Position numbers and translations under genes: made by a program
From: Glandiceps talaboti
Taxonomy: Eukaryota > Hemichordata > Enteropneusta > Spengelidae
Assembly (NCBI RefSeq): GCF_964340395.1
Contig: NC_135567.1
Coordinates: 5,793,399 to 5,857,398, forward strand
Length of the DNA stretch: 64,000 bases
Direction: 5' to 3'
Shown: positions 22,500 to 34,310 of the stretch, piece after piece
Layout: each line of letters starts with the position of its first letter
How positions within the stretch are numbered: the stretch's first letter is position 1
The notes under the pieces: model-generated
Seen by the model: the letters and a program-made list of their open reading frames with translations, nothing else
Databases searched by the model: none
Told to the model about the DNA's origin: nothing

Positions 22500-23163
22500 G
22501 CCCATAAGGTCATGCAGGGTAGATTCATTTGTGACCAGCTGCCTCGCGATGATATTGTAGATAGTGCCCTCTGCGTGGAGATGTGCATAGTATATAGAAC
22601 ACGCATACGAAGTCATTGTGCTGCAATGCATCCTTCCAAAAAACATCACATAGTATCTAGGACACACATGTGTACTAGTCATTGAGCCACTACAAGCTAT
22701 TATAGTACCGAATTCATAAATTCAAAGTTGATGTAATAACGATAGTTTTTTTGTCTAAAAGTCATTGTTCAAATAAATATTGCAAAATGAATAGAAAATA
22801 GCCTACTTTAGATCACAACGTGTTTTTACTAATGTATTAAACAAACTAAATTTATTATTAAACAGTTACTTGAATATGAATAAAGTGGAGCATATATACT
22901 ATGCACCAAGCTTATGAAGAAAAAAAACCAACACTTTTCAGATGCCAAGGATCAATATTTGTTCTTTAAGTCATAATATAAATATCATAACTGGCCAAAC
23001 CCCCGCGTGGAGAATGTGCATAAGTATTTAGAATATGTATGCATAGTCATTGTACCGCAATGCATCCTTGGGTAAAACCATACAAAAAACATCGCATAGT
23101 ATATATGACGCGCATGCGTACTAGTCATTGAGTCACTATGCAGCAGCTTTGCGGCTGCTGCGC
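22500..23163 (+). repeat. Pair of diverged direct repeats with a hairpin
   Basis: About 22550-22690 and 23000-23140 share the same phrases in the same order (GCGTGGAGA...GTGCATA, CGCAATGCATCCTT, ACATCGCATAGTAT, ACTAGTCATTGAG). The second copy ends in a perfect hairpin, GCAGCAGC-TTTGCG-GCTGCTGC (23141-23163). This may be a local duplication or two copies of one small element. Confidence 0.6.
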
Positions 23164-23825
23164 AAGCATCCCCAGTACAATGCATGTGTACACTACAGGT
23201 TAATAGCTGAAAATAAACTTTACCATATACCACATTTTGCCTAGCGTCGACTCAAGAAACTACGTAGGTGTAGTGAAGCTACATGTATTTTATCATACTC
23301 GTCCCGTAGGACATGCAATTGTGTAGTACTAGTACAGTTTTTTGCTGCATTCTGAGTGAGAGATACTAGTAGTCCTGCTTGCGGACGGTGCATGCGTTTC
23401 GCCCAGTTAAGCCAGGGACAACTTACTCCATATGCAAACAGGACTAAGCGAGAGAGTGCTGACCGGACCGGTTGTTGATCGTATAAATTACAGCTCGAAA
23501 TCATGCATGGGGCAGAAATTAGACTGCCCGGATAAAGCCAGGGGTTCAATGCTACAAATGTATATGTATAGAGTAGACAGAAAAAACTGCAATTAGGCTT
23601 CTACTAGTAATTATTGTGGTTTTGGTATATTGACGCTAGTACATGGTATCCCAATGTAGCACACTTGTGTGGTTTCACACAACTTAATTGTCAGCAAAAC
23701 TACTAGTATTCTTTTGTTTATATCACTGTAAATTTACCAACCCGTTTCACCTTTTTCTCTAGTCTCTAACAATATAGCTTCCGCGAATTTCTAAAGTACA
23801 ACCATTTTTGTTTTGTTTCCTTTTT
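23164..23825. other. No supported gene
   Basis: Several CTAGTA-rich phrases and moderate GC content, but no frame with coding character on either strand. Confidence 0.35.
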
Positions 23826-23906
23826 CGCACAACTGAACCAATAAGGTTCAGTAGTATTGTAGGCATGGCAAAGTGTCTGTATGTCTGTGTGTGTCTGTGA
23901 CACTGT

Positions 23907-24543
23907 GCATTTGACACTGTATCACACAACCGACTCTTACTCAAATTAGCACAATATGGTGTAGATGGTAAAATCAACAAATGTCTCATTTCATTCCTAA
24001 AAGAACGTAAACAACGGGTTGTAGTGGGTGGAGAACGTTCCACATATGATATCAGATATGGAATCAGGCATCCCACAGGGAACAGTACTCGGACCACTGT
24101 TATTTCTCATACATCAACGACCTACATGAAAACTTACACTCAATTGTACGACTGTTCGCAGATTGACTGCATAATTTATAGAAACATCAATAGTAAACAA
24201 GAACATCAAGACTTAGCATATTAGACAAAGCCACAGGGGGCCATTTGGCACTGCTGGTACAAAACTACCTGTCACCAACTCAATGACAAACTTGGCATAC
24301 ACACTCTAAAAGCTTCATACAACACCAGGCATGCATACACTGTCACAAATACTCAATTTATTCCACGGACCATCAGATATAATCAACATAACAGATTCAG
24401 AACAATTCACACAAGCATTATCAACATTCAACAGAACACAGGACAACAACATCAAGGACTAATAACAATCATTGCACACATCACATCCTACTCGTTTTGT
24501 TCCACTAGGGACGTTGAGTAGTATCCTAAAGAAGAAGAAAAAA
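23907..24543 (+). pseudogene. Non-LTR reverse transcriptase fragment, broken
   Basis: Recognisable RT motifs in order: AFDTVSHNRLL (23907-23939; motif A with its Asp), SGIPQGTVLGPLLF (24063-24106) and the FADD box at 24155-24170. There a one-base insertion (GATTGAC) breaks the catalytic Asp pair. A 2-base loss follows PLLF. After about 24220 the frame is lost and much of the C-terminal part is deleted. The 3' end (TTCCACTAGGGACGTTGAGT, then a GAAGAAGAA tail) is typical of CR1/Jockey-like elements. Confidence 0.75.
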
Positions 24544-24920
24544 GTGTGGATGGATATGCCAAATAGGGCTAAAAATGTGTTTTTAATTTCCAAATTTTTA
24601 ATTTCCAAAACTACTCAGCAGATTGGGCTGAAATTTAATGGGGATGCATCTATGGGTGTACAGTTAACGAAATAGTAAGCATATAATGATCTCATCAGTG
24701 ATATGCAAATTAGGTGTAAACATGTGAATTTTGGTCAAACATTTATATCTCAAAAAGTACTTGGTCAATGAGACTGAAACTTGGTGAGATGTTTACTAGA
24801 AGTGTTACGCTGCAGATTTTCTTCAAAATATTTTGACACAATTGGCCCTGGCAACCATGACGACGCCCTTAGCAACAACCAAATAGCAGTATATTTTGGT
24901 CAAAAATAATAACATCATCT

Positions 24921-25833
24921 ACTAGGCAAGTCGAAATGTAACGCCATTCAAAATCGGGCTATGAGATATTTTCTCGGTGTCCATAAATTCGCTCCGATAC
25001 TTGCTGTTAATGGAGATATGGGCTGGGACAGTTGTCTGATAAGGCACCAGCTTAATATGGCCAGATTATGGAATCGTTTATTATCCATGCCAGATAACAG
25101 GATAACCAAACAAGTGTTTTTATGGGACTACGAGTTAAATTCAAAAAATTGGGCCCAGGATATGTTGAAATTATTTACAGAAATTGGTTTACAAGGAATT
25201 TTTCATAATATGGAGACATGTAATATTTCATTTGTGAAAGAAAAACTGAGAACCTTTCATGGTAATAATTGGGAAATTAATGTGAAAGAAAAGCCTAAGT
25301 TAAAAACATATGTTACTTTCAAAAAACATTATGGTCTGGAAAACTATTTAACGTATAATTTGTCACGTGGTAAGAGATCACTTTTAGCTCAGCTCAGACT
25401 AGGTATTCTTCCTTTAAAAATTGAAACTGGTAGATTTTCTAATCTAGACAGGGAGGAAAGACTTTGTGATTTCTGCAAAGACGCAGTTGAAGATGAGATA
25501 CATTTCCTTTTTCACTGTGGACTTTATCATGAATTTCGAGAGTTTCTGTTTTCAAAAGCTAGGGAAATATCTCCTCACTTTGACACAAGAGACGTTGTCG
25601 AAAACCTAGAATTTTTAATGACAAACATGCCATTTGACCTAGCAAATTTTGTTAGCGATGCTTTTTGTAAGAGAAAGGAATTTATGTACAATGTTTAAAT
25701 ATGTACGCTTACTTATTCATAAGTTAAAGATTTGTATTACTTTAGTGTCCTGTAAGCCCTAGGGGCTAGGTGTGGCTATGGGTAAGTCCACACATGACAC
25801 TTTAATAAATAAACATAACATAACTAGGCAAGT
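24921..25833 (+). mobile_element. 5'-truncated non-LTR retrotransposon with 11-bp target duplication
   Basis: The direct repeat ACTAGGCAAGT occurs at 24921-24931 and 25823-25833 and brackets an 891-bp insert that ends in an AATAAATAAACATAACATA tail. The surrounding sequence is family H core, where the phrase AACTAGGCAAGTGAGTAAAC is normally continuous. This is the classic outcome of target-primed reverse transcription with 5' truncation. Confidence 0.9.
24940..25698 (+). pseudogene. C-terminal part of a retrotransposon ORF2 protein
   Basis: An open frame of about 252 codons starts within the truncated copy (NAIQNRAMRYFLGVHKF) and ends at TAA. It represents the region after the RT domain. It contains the C-terminal zinc knuckle C-x2-C-x8-H-x4-C (Cys169, Cys172, His181, Cys186 counted from the ATG at 24961, within RLCDFCKDAV...HFLFHC). 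The frame is undamaged, so the insertion is fairly young. The catalytic RT and endonuclease domains are absent, so it cannot act on its own. Confidence 0.85.
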
Positions 25834-26371
25834 GAGTAAACATTCACAAAGATAACAGGGATTCTTAGACAAGTGAAGAAACATTCAAAATGTGTATGCA
25901 AATATGCCTAGCAACAAAACAACACCCATAGCAACAGCCAAATGATAATGTATATTGGAAAGATAACATCACGGTTTCATAGACAAAAAACTGTACAGTT
26001 GTGCTACAACAGAATTGGTGCTGTTTTTCAATATCACAACATTTCAACATTTCAACATGGGGGGGGGGGATTCCAATTGTAGTGATTAAACAGCTTTAGA
26101 CAATAGGTTCATATCCATTTCAAATGTTTTACAGAGAAGATATGCATTACTTTTTTAGGATTCATTGGAAGATTATTTGTGTGTATACACTATGTTGGTT
26201 GACTACATGTAAATCATTGTACATTTACTACATGTATATATGCATATACCTTCAAGTTACATCAGCCTCTTTCCATGACTGTATTTGCCATGATTGAATT
26301 AGTGATTACTGAAATATATTTATATTTTCTATAGGCACATTACTAACACTTGTGTGTACTTCTTTTCTCAG

Positions 26372-26559
26372 GGTTTCTCAGAAGACGATAAAAGGCAGGG
26401 GTCCCGAGGGGTAGGGGGGGGGGTCATTGCAGGTCACAGTGGCAAGGTAAAGCAGAGAGTAGTGGAAGGGGGGGGGGGCATGGTGAAAACGCTGGAGGGA
26501 CGGGTAGGAGAAAGAGCTGCAAATAACCTAATGGCAGAAATATTAGAGCATGACAGAAG
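26372..26559 (+). CDS. Candidate internal exon of an unidentified gene
   Basis: A textbook branch site TACTAAC (26341-26347) and the T-rich acceptor TTTTCTCAG (ending 26371) precede a 188-nt open segment ending at AAG|GTAAAC (26559/26560). The reading starts GFSEDDKRQGSRG, passes two glycine stretches written as runs of G, and ends ERAANNLMAEILEHDR. The upstream intron would be in phase 0 and the downstream one in phase 2. No partner exon is recognised on either side. The G runs invite slippage and might mean the exon is dead. The family is unknown. Confidence 0.35.
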
Positions 26560-27186
26560 GTAAACAAGATTACATGTAAGACTTAGTACATAACTATATA
26601 TATTCATACTGTATATTAATTTTACAAAATCACAAAGACAGTGAGATTGAACTGTAATTCTTCTTTGGAAATTTAACTTGTGAAGAAAGATAATGGTAAG
26701 CTTTAAGAAGGGAATCTTACTTCACAAGAGCTTGTTAGACATTTTAATGAAATAGTTCCTATTATTACACAAGTCAAGCTAGATTTGTGACATTTTCCAA
26801 TTTTTCTATATAGTCTACAAAGTACCTTTTTCTGAGTACAGTGAATGGGCACTTGTCTAAGTTCACAGTTTCAATTTCTGAACTCAAAAATCCTTAAAGA
26901 TAGTATGATATCATCCATGCCATAGCTTCATGTCAATCATTCATGGAGATAAATCTTATTTCATGAGAAATTACAGTATGTACATTTGTATATTTTTATT
27001 TTGATATGTATAGTGCTATATTCTGATCACAGTAACTGTAGTATATATCTTATAGAATATGTAGCATGTATCCCTGACAATAAATACACTCAAGATCATA
27101 GTTTTTGAAAAAATAAGTGTATGCACCACCATTACAATTGAACCATTGATTTTTCATGCTTTGAATATGCAAAATACAGTATCAAC
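26560..27186. other. No supported feature
   Basis: AT-rich sequence without coding character or recognised repeats. Confidence 0.4.
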
Positions 27187-27440
27187 AATCAAAATAATAT
27201 TAATTTTTGAGTGGTCACTAAGTGTTTACTTACTGGCTATTTCGTATGGACTTTGCATACAATGCGGAGCAATAGGATGTCAACAACACAAAAGAATGCT
27301 AAGCTAGACAATACAGTTAGTCAAAGTAAAATGTGATTCTCCCCTCATCCCATTTCCTAAAATATAGCCCCCCCCCCCGAAACAATTTCTAACGAGCAGT
27401 CATCGGATATGACTCAGCCCCTCCCCCCCCCCCACAATAT
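27187..27440 (+). repeat. Dispersed repeat shared with 52787-53035
   Basis: Shared phrases include TTTTTGAGTGGTCACTAA, GGAGYRATAGGATG and AAAATGTGA followed by CCCATTTYCTAAAATATG, then C-rich tracts. The two copies are in direct orientation and moderately diverged. No coding sequence. Confidence 0.75.
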
Positions 27441-27500
27441 AAGTTTTCAGAGAATTGCCACAAGTCATGGTAGTGTGATGTATTAGATTGTATTAAATAT

Positions 27501-28400
27501 AGTGGCAATGGCATTGTAGGACAACTGTTCAATTGATTCAATATTTGCATCCATTTTTTGAATGTTTATTTATTTGTCTATTAATCCCTTGTTATTTTTC
27601 AGTGATCATTTGGCTGTTGTCATGGGTACGGTATAGTTGCTATGCACATTTACATACATTTTTGAATGTTTTTCAATTGTCTATTAATACATTATCTTTG
27701 CAATATACTGGATTGTTTGGTTGTTGCTATGGGTGTGGTCCTGTTGCTCGGTACATTTACATACATTTGTTGAATGTTTATCCAAATGTCTATATATCAC
27801 TTTTGTTATCTTTGCAATATGCATGATCATTTGGCTGTTGCTATGGGCATGGTCTTGTTGCTAGGTTCATTTGCATACTTTTTTAAAAATGTTGTTCACT
27901 TGTCTAAAAATCCCTGTTGTCATCTTTGTGAAATACACCACCGTTTGGCTGTTGCCATGGGTGTGGTCATGGTTGCTAAGGAGATTTGCATACATTCTTT
28001 GAATGCTTACTCATTTGCCTACCTGGTGATGTTGTTATTTGACCAAAACACACTTCCATTTGGTTGTTGCTGTGTCATTGTTGCAAGGGCAAAAATGTTT
28101 TACAGAACATCTGCAGAATAACAATGTTAAGAACATTCCCACCAAATTTCAGGCCAAGCTGCCCTGTAGTAACTTTTTTGACCAAAAATCATGATTTTGA
28201 CCCAAAACTGGCACTAAGTCGGCTAAATTGCATCATATCCCAAAACAAATTGACGCGCCTATGTAAGTAATAGTTCATTATCCATTTAATAAGTTTGAAA
28301 GAAATCTATCAATGAATGTCCAAGATATGACTCTGGACACATGCACACACACATGCACAGATGGACGGACAAAGCCCATTCTATAAACCCCCATCCAAAA
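27501..28400 (+). mobile_element. Family H element, right end degraded
   Basis: It starts GTGGCAATGGCATTGTAGGACAACTG. It has about five core units (TTTGGCTGTTGCTATGGG), then the TTTCAGGCCAAGCTGCC phrase and a short CA tract (28345-28360). The usual terminal hairpin is not recognisable. Confidence 0.6.
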
Positions 28401-28534
28401 CTACATCTGGTGGGGGTCTGAAAAGTGACATCCTCTTCTAATACACCTTTACGGAAAGGTACCCAAATGTTACTCAAAATGAGGCTAAATGGGGCTGGAC
28501 TATTATGTTGCGTTGGTAGCAGACATGTTCAGCA

Positions 28535-28707
28535 ATGGCGGCAGTGAATGTACCTGTGTTCTCTTGCTCTCAACAGTGTTGGTCTTACTCTGTCCGGGTT
28601 CTGATCTCGGCAAGAGAGATAAAAAACATTGAGGGTGCCAGAGCTTTCGTTTTGGCTGAAATGCGGAACGCTACCAGTATCTGGTACAAAAAAATTTTGG
28701 TTGATCG
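28535..28707 (+). CDS. Candidate first coding exon, unknown protein
   Basis: An ATG in good context (AGCAATGG) opens a 173-nt segment reading MAAVNVPVFSCSQQC through NATSIWYKKILVDR, with the donor CG|GTAGGT at 28707/28708. The frame would stop two codons later if unspliced. The sequence is amphipathic with a fairly high content of Val, Ala and Ser; no signal peptide or known motif was recognised. It starts just inside the left inverted terminus of the 2.47 kb element, where a transposon promoter would place a first exon. Confidence 0.4.
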
Positions 28708-29466
28708 GTAGGTTTGATTTGTCACATTTTATTGTCTGCTGAGGTCTCTTACTTCATGCTTGTGTGACACGGTGCTAGTCTCACAATATAGTCTAGAGCT
28801 CAGCAAAAATATCGACCTGTTCACACGACATAGGGACGGATCATCTGTACAAGGCATCGGTAGAGCTAGCTTTGCCATCATTCTAGCATAAAACTAATAT
28901 TGCATGAAATTACTTTGAGTGTGGCCGGGTGTCCGGAAACAGTACATTGTTTGTATGATGCTACATTGTTTTTAGAATGTATATAACTATAAGCAAATAC
29001 AATGGTTCCTACAGGTCAAGCAGTGGCTGATGTTGTGCTATATATTAAAGAACAGTATTGTGTATTATATTATAGCATTACCAATTCCAGTGAATTTTGT
29101 GACGTCATCGCTGTACATTATTACTGATAATGTACTCCGTTATTGGGCATCGCGGCCCCGGAACGAGCATAACAATACAAGCTTATTTGTTCTGTTTCTT
29201 CATACGACTAGGTATTTTTTCGAAATGTATGTTGTTACTTATGATTGTCATTGCCACTGTTTAAAAATACAACGCATTCATGAAACAAATTTGTGTTCAC
29301 AGCTGTTCATTGAAGTGTATATGTGTGTGTACGTGTACGTACGTGTGTCGCTATGATTAGTATTCAGCTTCCGGGCCGAACATGGCAGACGATGTTCAGC
29401 GCTGTGTACGTTGTTTTGCGTTTCTCGGTCTACAAATTCACTGGAATTGGCAAAACTATAAAATAA

Positions 29467-29609
29467 TAACAATAATGTACACCCTCCCAGTCCATAATGG
29501 ACTCAAGCAAACTTTGCACTCCATAATGGGCTCGGCTGTCGCCTCGCCCATTATGTCGTTCAAAGTTTGCTTTCGTCCATTATGGGCTGGGAGGGCGTAC
29601 ATTATTGTT
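29467..29609. repeat. 143-bp near-perfect palindrome
   Basis: The left arm starts AACAATAATGTACACCCTCC and the right arm ends with the counterpart of that sequence. The arms are about 62 nt with few mismatches, and the loop (CGGCTGTCGCCTC region) is about 15 nt. It would extrude as a long hairpin. It is probably a fold-back MITE. A clean flanking duplication is not evident. Confidence 0.85.
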
Positions 29610-30020
29610 TAAATAACATTTCTTGATGATTTCTGACTCCTGTACGTGCTACAATTGTTGTACATTATTACATTGTGTAGAAATGGATTTCTTGTCATCA
29701 GCTGATATCCATAAAAAAGTGTTGTCTGTGAAAACGCAAATATATATATGGAAATGTAGCACTATCAAACTTTAAACAGATGAAAGGTGTATTATATGTG
29801 TAATGTTAATACAGTGCTGATGTTCAGATGGATGTATTCATGTCTGTTTGTCCTTGAGGTGTTCTGTGTGACTGTCAGTACTATTTTAAAGATTTTTTGA
29901 TAAATCATCTAAAACAATTATCTTCTAAAACCAATGTTTTTGAAAAAAAATATTTAATATCTTGTACATTCTTCATGTCCTTCAAGGGTAAATAATTATA
30001 CGGAGTAACTAAAAGTCAAA

Positions 30021-30239
30021 GTGTTTGACCCAGATGTGAATAAATCATATTATACCATTAAAAAATTAAAAGTACTGAAGTCATCAACATCGTTCAAGCT
30101 CCCTGAAAGATATCAACTTCTGTCCAAGACACCATCAGATAACAAATTTACCAGAGAGTTGATAAAGTTGCCATTCCTGACATCTTGAGATATAGATGAT
30201 GCTTTAGAACTGTACCGCAAATTCTCAAATAAAATTGAG
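30021..30239 (+). pseudogene. Exon remnant with one in-frame stop
   Basis: The frame reads VFDPDVNKSYYTIKKLK through KLPFLTS, then TGA (30186-30188), then DIDDALELYRKFSNKIE, and ends at the strong donor GAG|GTGAGC (30239/30240). Coding continuity on both sides of one stop suggests a nonsense mutation in a real exon. The acceptor (AAAG before 30021) is weak, so the left edge is uncertain. It may belong with the 28535 exon. Function unknown. Confidence 0.4.
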
Positions 30240-30910
30240 GTGAGCAGCCACATTATGTAAAGTAGACATTATTTTTTTCTTGTCAATGTCATGATATATT
30301 ATTAAACTTGAATTATGTGTAATAATTAAACTTCACAGATCTATGACATGTCCCTCATTTTGGAAAATATGTTGTTGTTTGTTTGTTTGTTAAGTACCAA
30401 CAGTATATACTAGGCCACATACAATATGTCACTTGTTTGTGTAGTGTACATAATTATAGTACAAATTAAATGTACATGTGAATATGATGTTTGGCTATTT
30501 TCCTTGATTAAGGAAGACAGGACTGAGTAGTCCTTTGACACTTCACATTTTAATTCAGTACAAGCAATAATACACCTTGTACTTGGATACTTATCCTTAA
30601 ATACTATAGGCATGTTCTTATCAACTAAGTCTCTACTAGGCCAGATAGGAAGTTCAGAAAATTGTAAATAAATGAAAACTGATGCCATAACACATCTGGA
30701 CACTTGTCTGCTTGATTTGTATAACAAGCTGCAGCACAATACCACATTCCCATGCTTGTATATAATTCACTATCGATAAGTTTGTAAACGATACACTGGT
30801 TGCTAATGTAAACAAAACAAATTGTGTTCAAATGGTGGCACATCTCTGAACTTTACCCCCTTTAGCCTCGTTCTGATTAACATCTGGGTACCTTTCCGTA
30901 GAGGTGTATT

Positions 30911-31100
30911 CCGCTGACCCCCCTGTAATTACTGAAGGCTTCCTAATTTAACTTGCATCATAATTGGGTTTGACTCCATAATTTTCATTTCTATTAGTTT
31001 TGCTTTTTAAAACTATATACAATGGAGTCTAGTTATACTGAAACATAGTATTCTGGTTTGACAAAAATCCTATTCACATCTCACTGTCAGTCACAACAAA
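30911..31100 (+). repeat. Dispersed repeat, copy of 53036-53225
   Basis: Shared phrases include AATTACTGAAGGCTTCC, TAATTTAACTTG, ACTATATACAATGGA and TTCTGKYTTGACAAAAAT. A third copy lies at about 50470-50945, where it is interrupted by a small insertion. Confidence 0.75.
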
Positions 31101-33663
31101 ATTCCTACCAACATTACTACCTGAGGTACATTTCTTTCTATCAGATATTGATATTGAATTTCATCATAACAGGAGGTACCGGGTATACATGATGGATGTG
31201 ACTTATTTCAAAAGTAAGAGGTAACAATTAAACGCAGCTTATTCCTCATTTTTTGAAAAACACCCCCCCCCCCGTCTAGTTTAGCATTTCTTTCAGTGAC
31301 TCCTCTCATTCCTCATAATGACTCCTCCCTAATAAGGTATAGTGAAAAGACTATCATTCATATTCACTCATGAATAGTTAAATTAGTTTACTCAGAAAAC
31401 ATAGTGGACCAGGTCCTTCGAACAAGACTTATAAAGTTATGTATCTTGATCAGAACTTTAACCTGGTGTATCTCTGAAACTAAATGTCATGCAGGTTATG
31501 TAAATGGTTCCCTAGCAACCAAACTTTATGGAAATGGTTGTATCTTCTAGAGTTGTGTTCCCCTTTAATATAAATTGGCAGTACACCCCTAAGCCATATG
31601 TATGTATAAAATGTACATCATGTGTATTCATAAGTAATGTCCCCATCAAATACGTCAGACGGCCACTCACACACATTTCACCATGCCCATATCCCTACTG
31701 AACCTAGTTCAGTTGTGCTAAAAATGGTGACTCTCATATATACTGACAGTTGTGCATCAGTACATCCAGTAATGGTTGACAGCAAGTCACATGCAGGTCT
31801 CCCATGTATGCATTTCCCATCAGACTCAAATGCCAAAATGCACATGTACATGGAGAGATTTTCTCACAAAGTGCAACATGGGAAAACGAGTCTAAACAAT
31901 TATTAAGTCAGTGTACTGTGACCAAACTATGACCCACCTACACATCTTAGACATCTCAGATAGAATTTAACTTTGACAAAGATTCCTTTAACTTCCTGAA
32001 GGGTGATTGACTGTACTTGTCAAATACACTAAATGATTTGATCTTACTACAGCATTGAACCATTCACTGCATGTACAAGTTTCGCAGCCGATTACTTCTG
32101 GTTAAACATTCCTGACAAAACCTCTTCCAAATTACATGGTTTAGCATTAGGTGTACAAACTATATGAAGGGTTAACTCACTATTTATCATGGAGCATTTC
32201 TTGTAGCACTTTATGTTTTCTATAATATGGGCATGACCATTTTGATACGGAGGGTATAAGTGACTATGATATTGATGGGGATGGTACAAGTGACCATTTT
32301 GATGGGGAGGGTACAGAATGCTGACATTACACTATGACAAGGATTGCTTTCTATTTAATGTCTACTATTCCTCATAGCACAGATGCATAAATGTGGATAT
32401 CAAAAAGATGGTCAATTTGATGAGGGGGGGGGGGTTAATATTAACAATGTGAAGCTCCGAGGACTGTGAGAGAGTCTATGTCATTGGCTGTTGCAAGTGC
32501 TCCATGTACATTCATGGAATGTAATAAACTCGTAAATCTAAATTGGACACTGACATAAATGTCAACAATGGTCTACCCTTTTCATAGATACAAGATTTCA
32601 AACATTATTTGTATTTTCTGCATAAAGCTTATGGAATGTTCTAAATTATTTTCATCTGATTTGATATTTGTACAGGATAAAATCATTACTTATGCAAATT
32701 AGCATTAATCATGCAAGCCACTCCCACCAAAAGCTATTCAGCTCTAAGTTGCAGCCTGAAAATGCAACACAGTAAATTGCAAAACATTTGCTTCACTACC
32801 TTTTGAGATATCAGTGGAACAAAATTTCTGCACATACACACAGACATACAGCAAGACAGTTGCATGATATCAGCTCCCATACAGGAGCTAAAAACAACTT
32901 GTCCATTCCATTACCACCATGGCAATTTAAAATGCTCCACCCAAGAAACGGCATGGGGATACACACATACCTACACAAGCGTATTATTTCACAGAAGTGA
33001 GATAATTATGGCCATATATGCCTTTAAATCATTCATACCTCTATATAGTTATTGACATTTTTGTATCACCTGACTTGTGAAAGGGGACTATCATTCCCAG
33101 ACCCCCCCCCCCTTCATAGTTTCATATAATAAATTTTCAAATTAAGTGGTACATCATGAATAATACCTATAGTTCAGAAGTTTGTATTTCAACAATGTGT
33201 GTAAGACCCAAAATCTATGGTCTTACCCAAAATCTATGGTCTTGCCCAAATGGGAGGTATTCAGTTTAAATCTGGTTAACTCAATACTTTCATTTACGTG
33301 TTAATTATAATGGTACATGTATATATTCAAACTGTGTCATAAATTGAAATATGAAAACAAATACACATATTTAATATGCATCTTGGTGAGAAATTTTTTT
33401 CGGATGAATGATAGTCAATAAACTATTCTGCGACACATGATTTTTACTTCTTCCAATTGAATTGGTCAGTTCAGGATGTTATGATATGTACAAATTTCAA
33501 CAAAATGATTATACCTAATGATTACTATTAGAATGGATAAATCAGTACTGAATATTACAATGTACTTGTTTACTGAAATTGTGTGTCGTCTTGACCATGA
33601 ATCATACTAATGTCTAACTTCTAGACATCATAGAATGGATTTATTATTGAGAAGAGTTTAGTT
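31101..33663. other. Gene-free stretch with minor repeats
   Basis: Contains C tracts (31262-31272, 33104-33114), a solitary family H terminal hairpin (about 31698-31720, CTGAACCTAGTTCAG then TTGTGCTA), and a 22-bp tandem at 33205-33250 (CCCAAAATCTATGGTCTTA twice). There is also a loose tandem around 32235-32320 (GACCATTTTGAT...GGAGGGTA). No frame with coding character. Confidence 0.45.
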
Positions 33664-33692
33664 TTCTTTAGTTTAGTTTAGTTTAGTTTAGT
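33664..33692. repeat. (TTTAG)n microsatellite
   Basis: About five perfect TTTAG units. It resembles some telomeric repeats in unit length only; it is too short and internal to be telomeric. Confidence 0.85.
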
Positions 33693-33993
33693 AAAATAAC
33701 AAGATCGACAGTACAGATATACAAATAAAAACTGGTACAAATTGTCGAATTACTTGGATAATCCACAAAATTACAGACTTGTTTCCAGTGGGGTCCATAA
33801 GAGTGCCGTCATTATTTAAGGCAGGGGGTGGGGGTGGGGAGGGGGTGTCATATGATTTTGAAAATCCAAAACTTGAGTTACCCCCCCCCCCCAAGTGTCT
33901 ATGTTTACTTCAATTCAATGTTAACAGCACCTGTAACTTTTTTTCAGCTGTTCAGTTTTTAGCAGGTGGCATCAAAAAATAGTAATTATAATA

Positions 33994-34306
33994 ATGAAGC
34001 CTTCCAATGCTGCCATAAATGTCTTATCAATGTCAAGGACATATAAAGAAGTCAAAGCACTCTCATATCAACAGTTTCTTCAATGTTGTAAAAAAGCAAT
34101 GTTAGTACTAAAAGTGTGGGAAGAGATTGGAGAAATGCTTTTATGTAATGGGATTAGAATATCAGCTATTAGTAATTCAAGTGAGCAGTGGAAAAAGCCT
34201 AAAGTAGAAGATCACTGCTTAGACAAAGCAGAGATAGATAAATTTGAACGGTTGACTCCAGCATATGTAAATACACTGGATGGATGGACAACAGCATTAA
34301 GGATAT

Positions 34307-34310
<4 letters not shown>
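33994..34310 (+). CDS. Partial ORF, unidentified, running into a GT microsatellite
   Basis: The ATG at 33994 (stops lie just upstream in frame) opens about 106 codons of normal-looking coding sequence (YQQFLQCCKKAMLVLKVWEE, AEIDKFERLTPAYVNTLDGW). From 34311 the frame is pure GT repeat, so coding certainly ends or splices near there. Mostly helical, charged composition. No family recognised. It lies 1.6 kb upstream of the SWIM/YqaJ remnant on the same strand and could be an earlier exon of it. Confidence 0.35.

Larger units (their letters stand above)
23826..26021 (-). mobile_element. Family H element split by retrotransposon insertions
   Basis: Read on the minus strand, the element starts at about 26021 (CACCAATTCTGTTGTAGCAC) and ends at the hairpin at 23827-23868. 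The 23895-24543 and 24932-25822 segments are retrotransposon pieces inside it. Family H core phrases resume between them (24550-24931) and after them (25834-26010). Confidence 0.65.
28440..30910 (+). mobile_element. 2.47-kb element with ~52-bp inverted termini carrying exon-like segments
   Basis: AATACACCTTTACGG at 28440 and its counterpart CCGTAGAGGTGTATT ending at 30910 begin inverted termini of about 52 bp (shared inner phrases GGAAAGGTACCCA, GAGGCTAAA) with roughly six mismatches. No clear target duplication is seen. Inside are two exon-like segments (28535-28707 and 30021-30239) and a strong palindrome (29467-29609). The superfamily is not recognised. Confidence 0.55.

Noticed and set aside
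29467-29609. Long palindrome as a bacterial-type terminator or attachment site
   Set aside because: The eukaryotic context and arm length fit a fold-back MITE better; no recombinase gene or core site is nearby.
33664-33692. TTTAG repeats as telomeric sequence
   Set aside because: Only about five units, not the metazoan TTAGGG, and internal.
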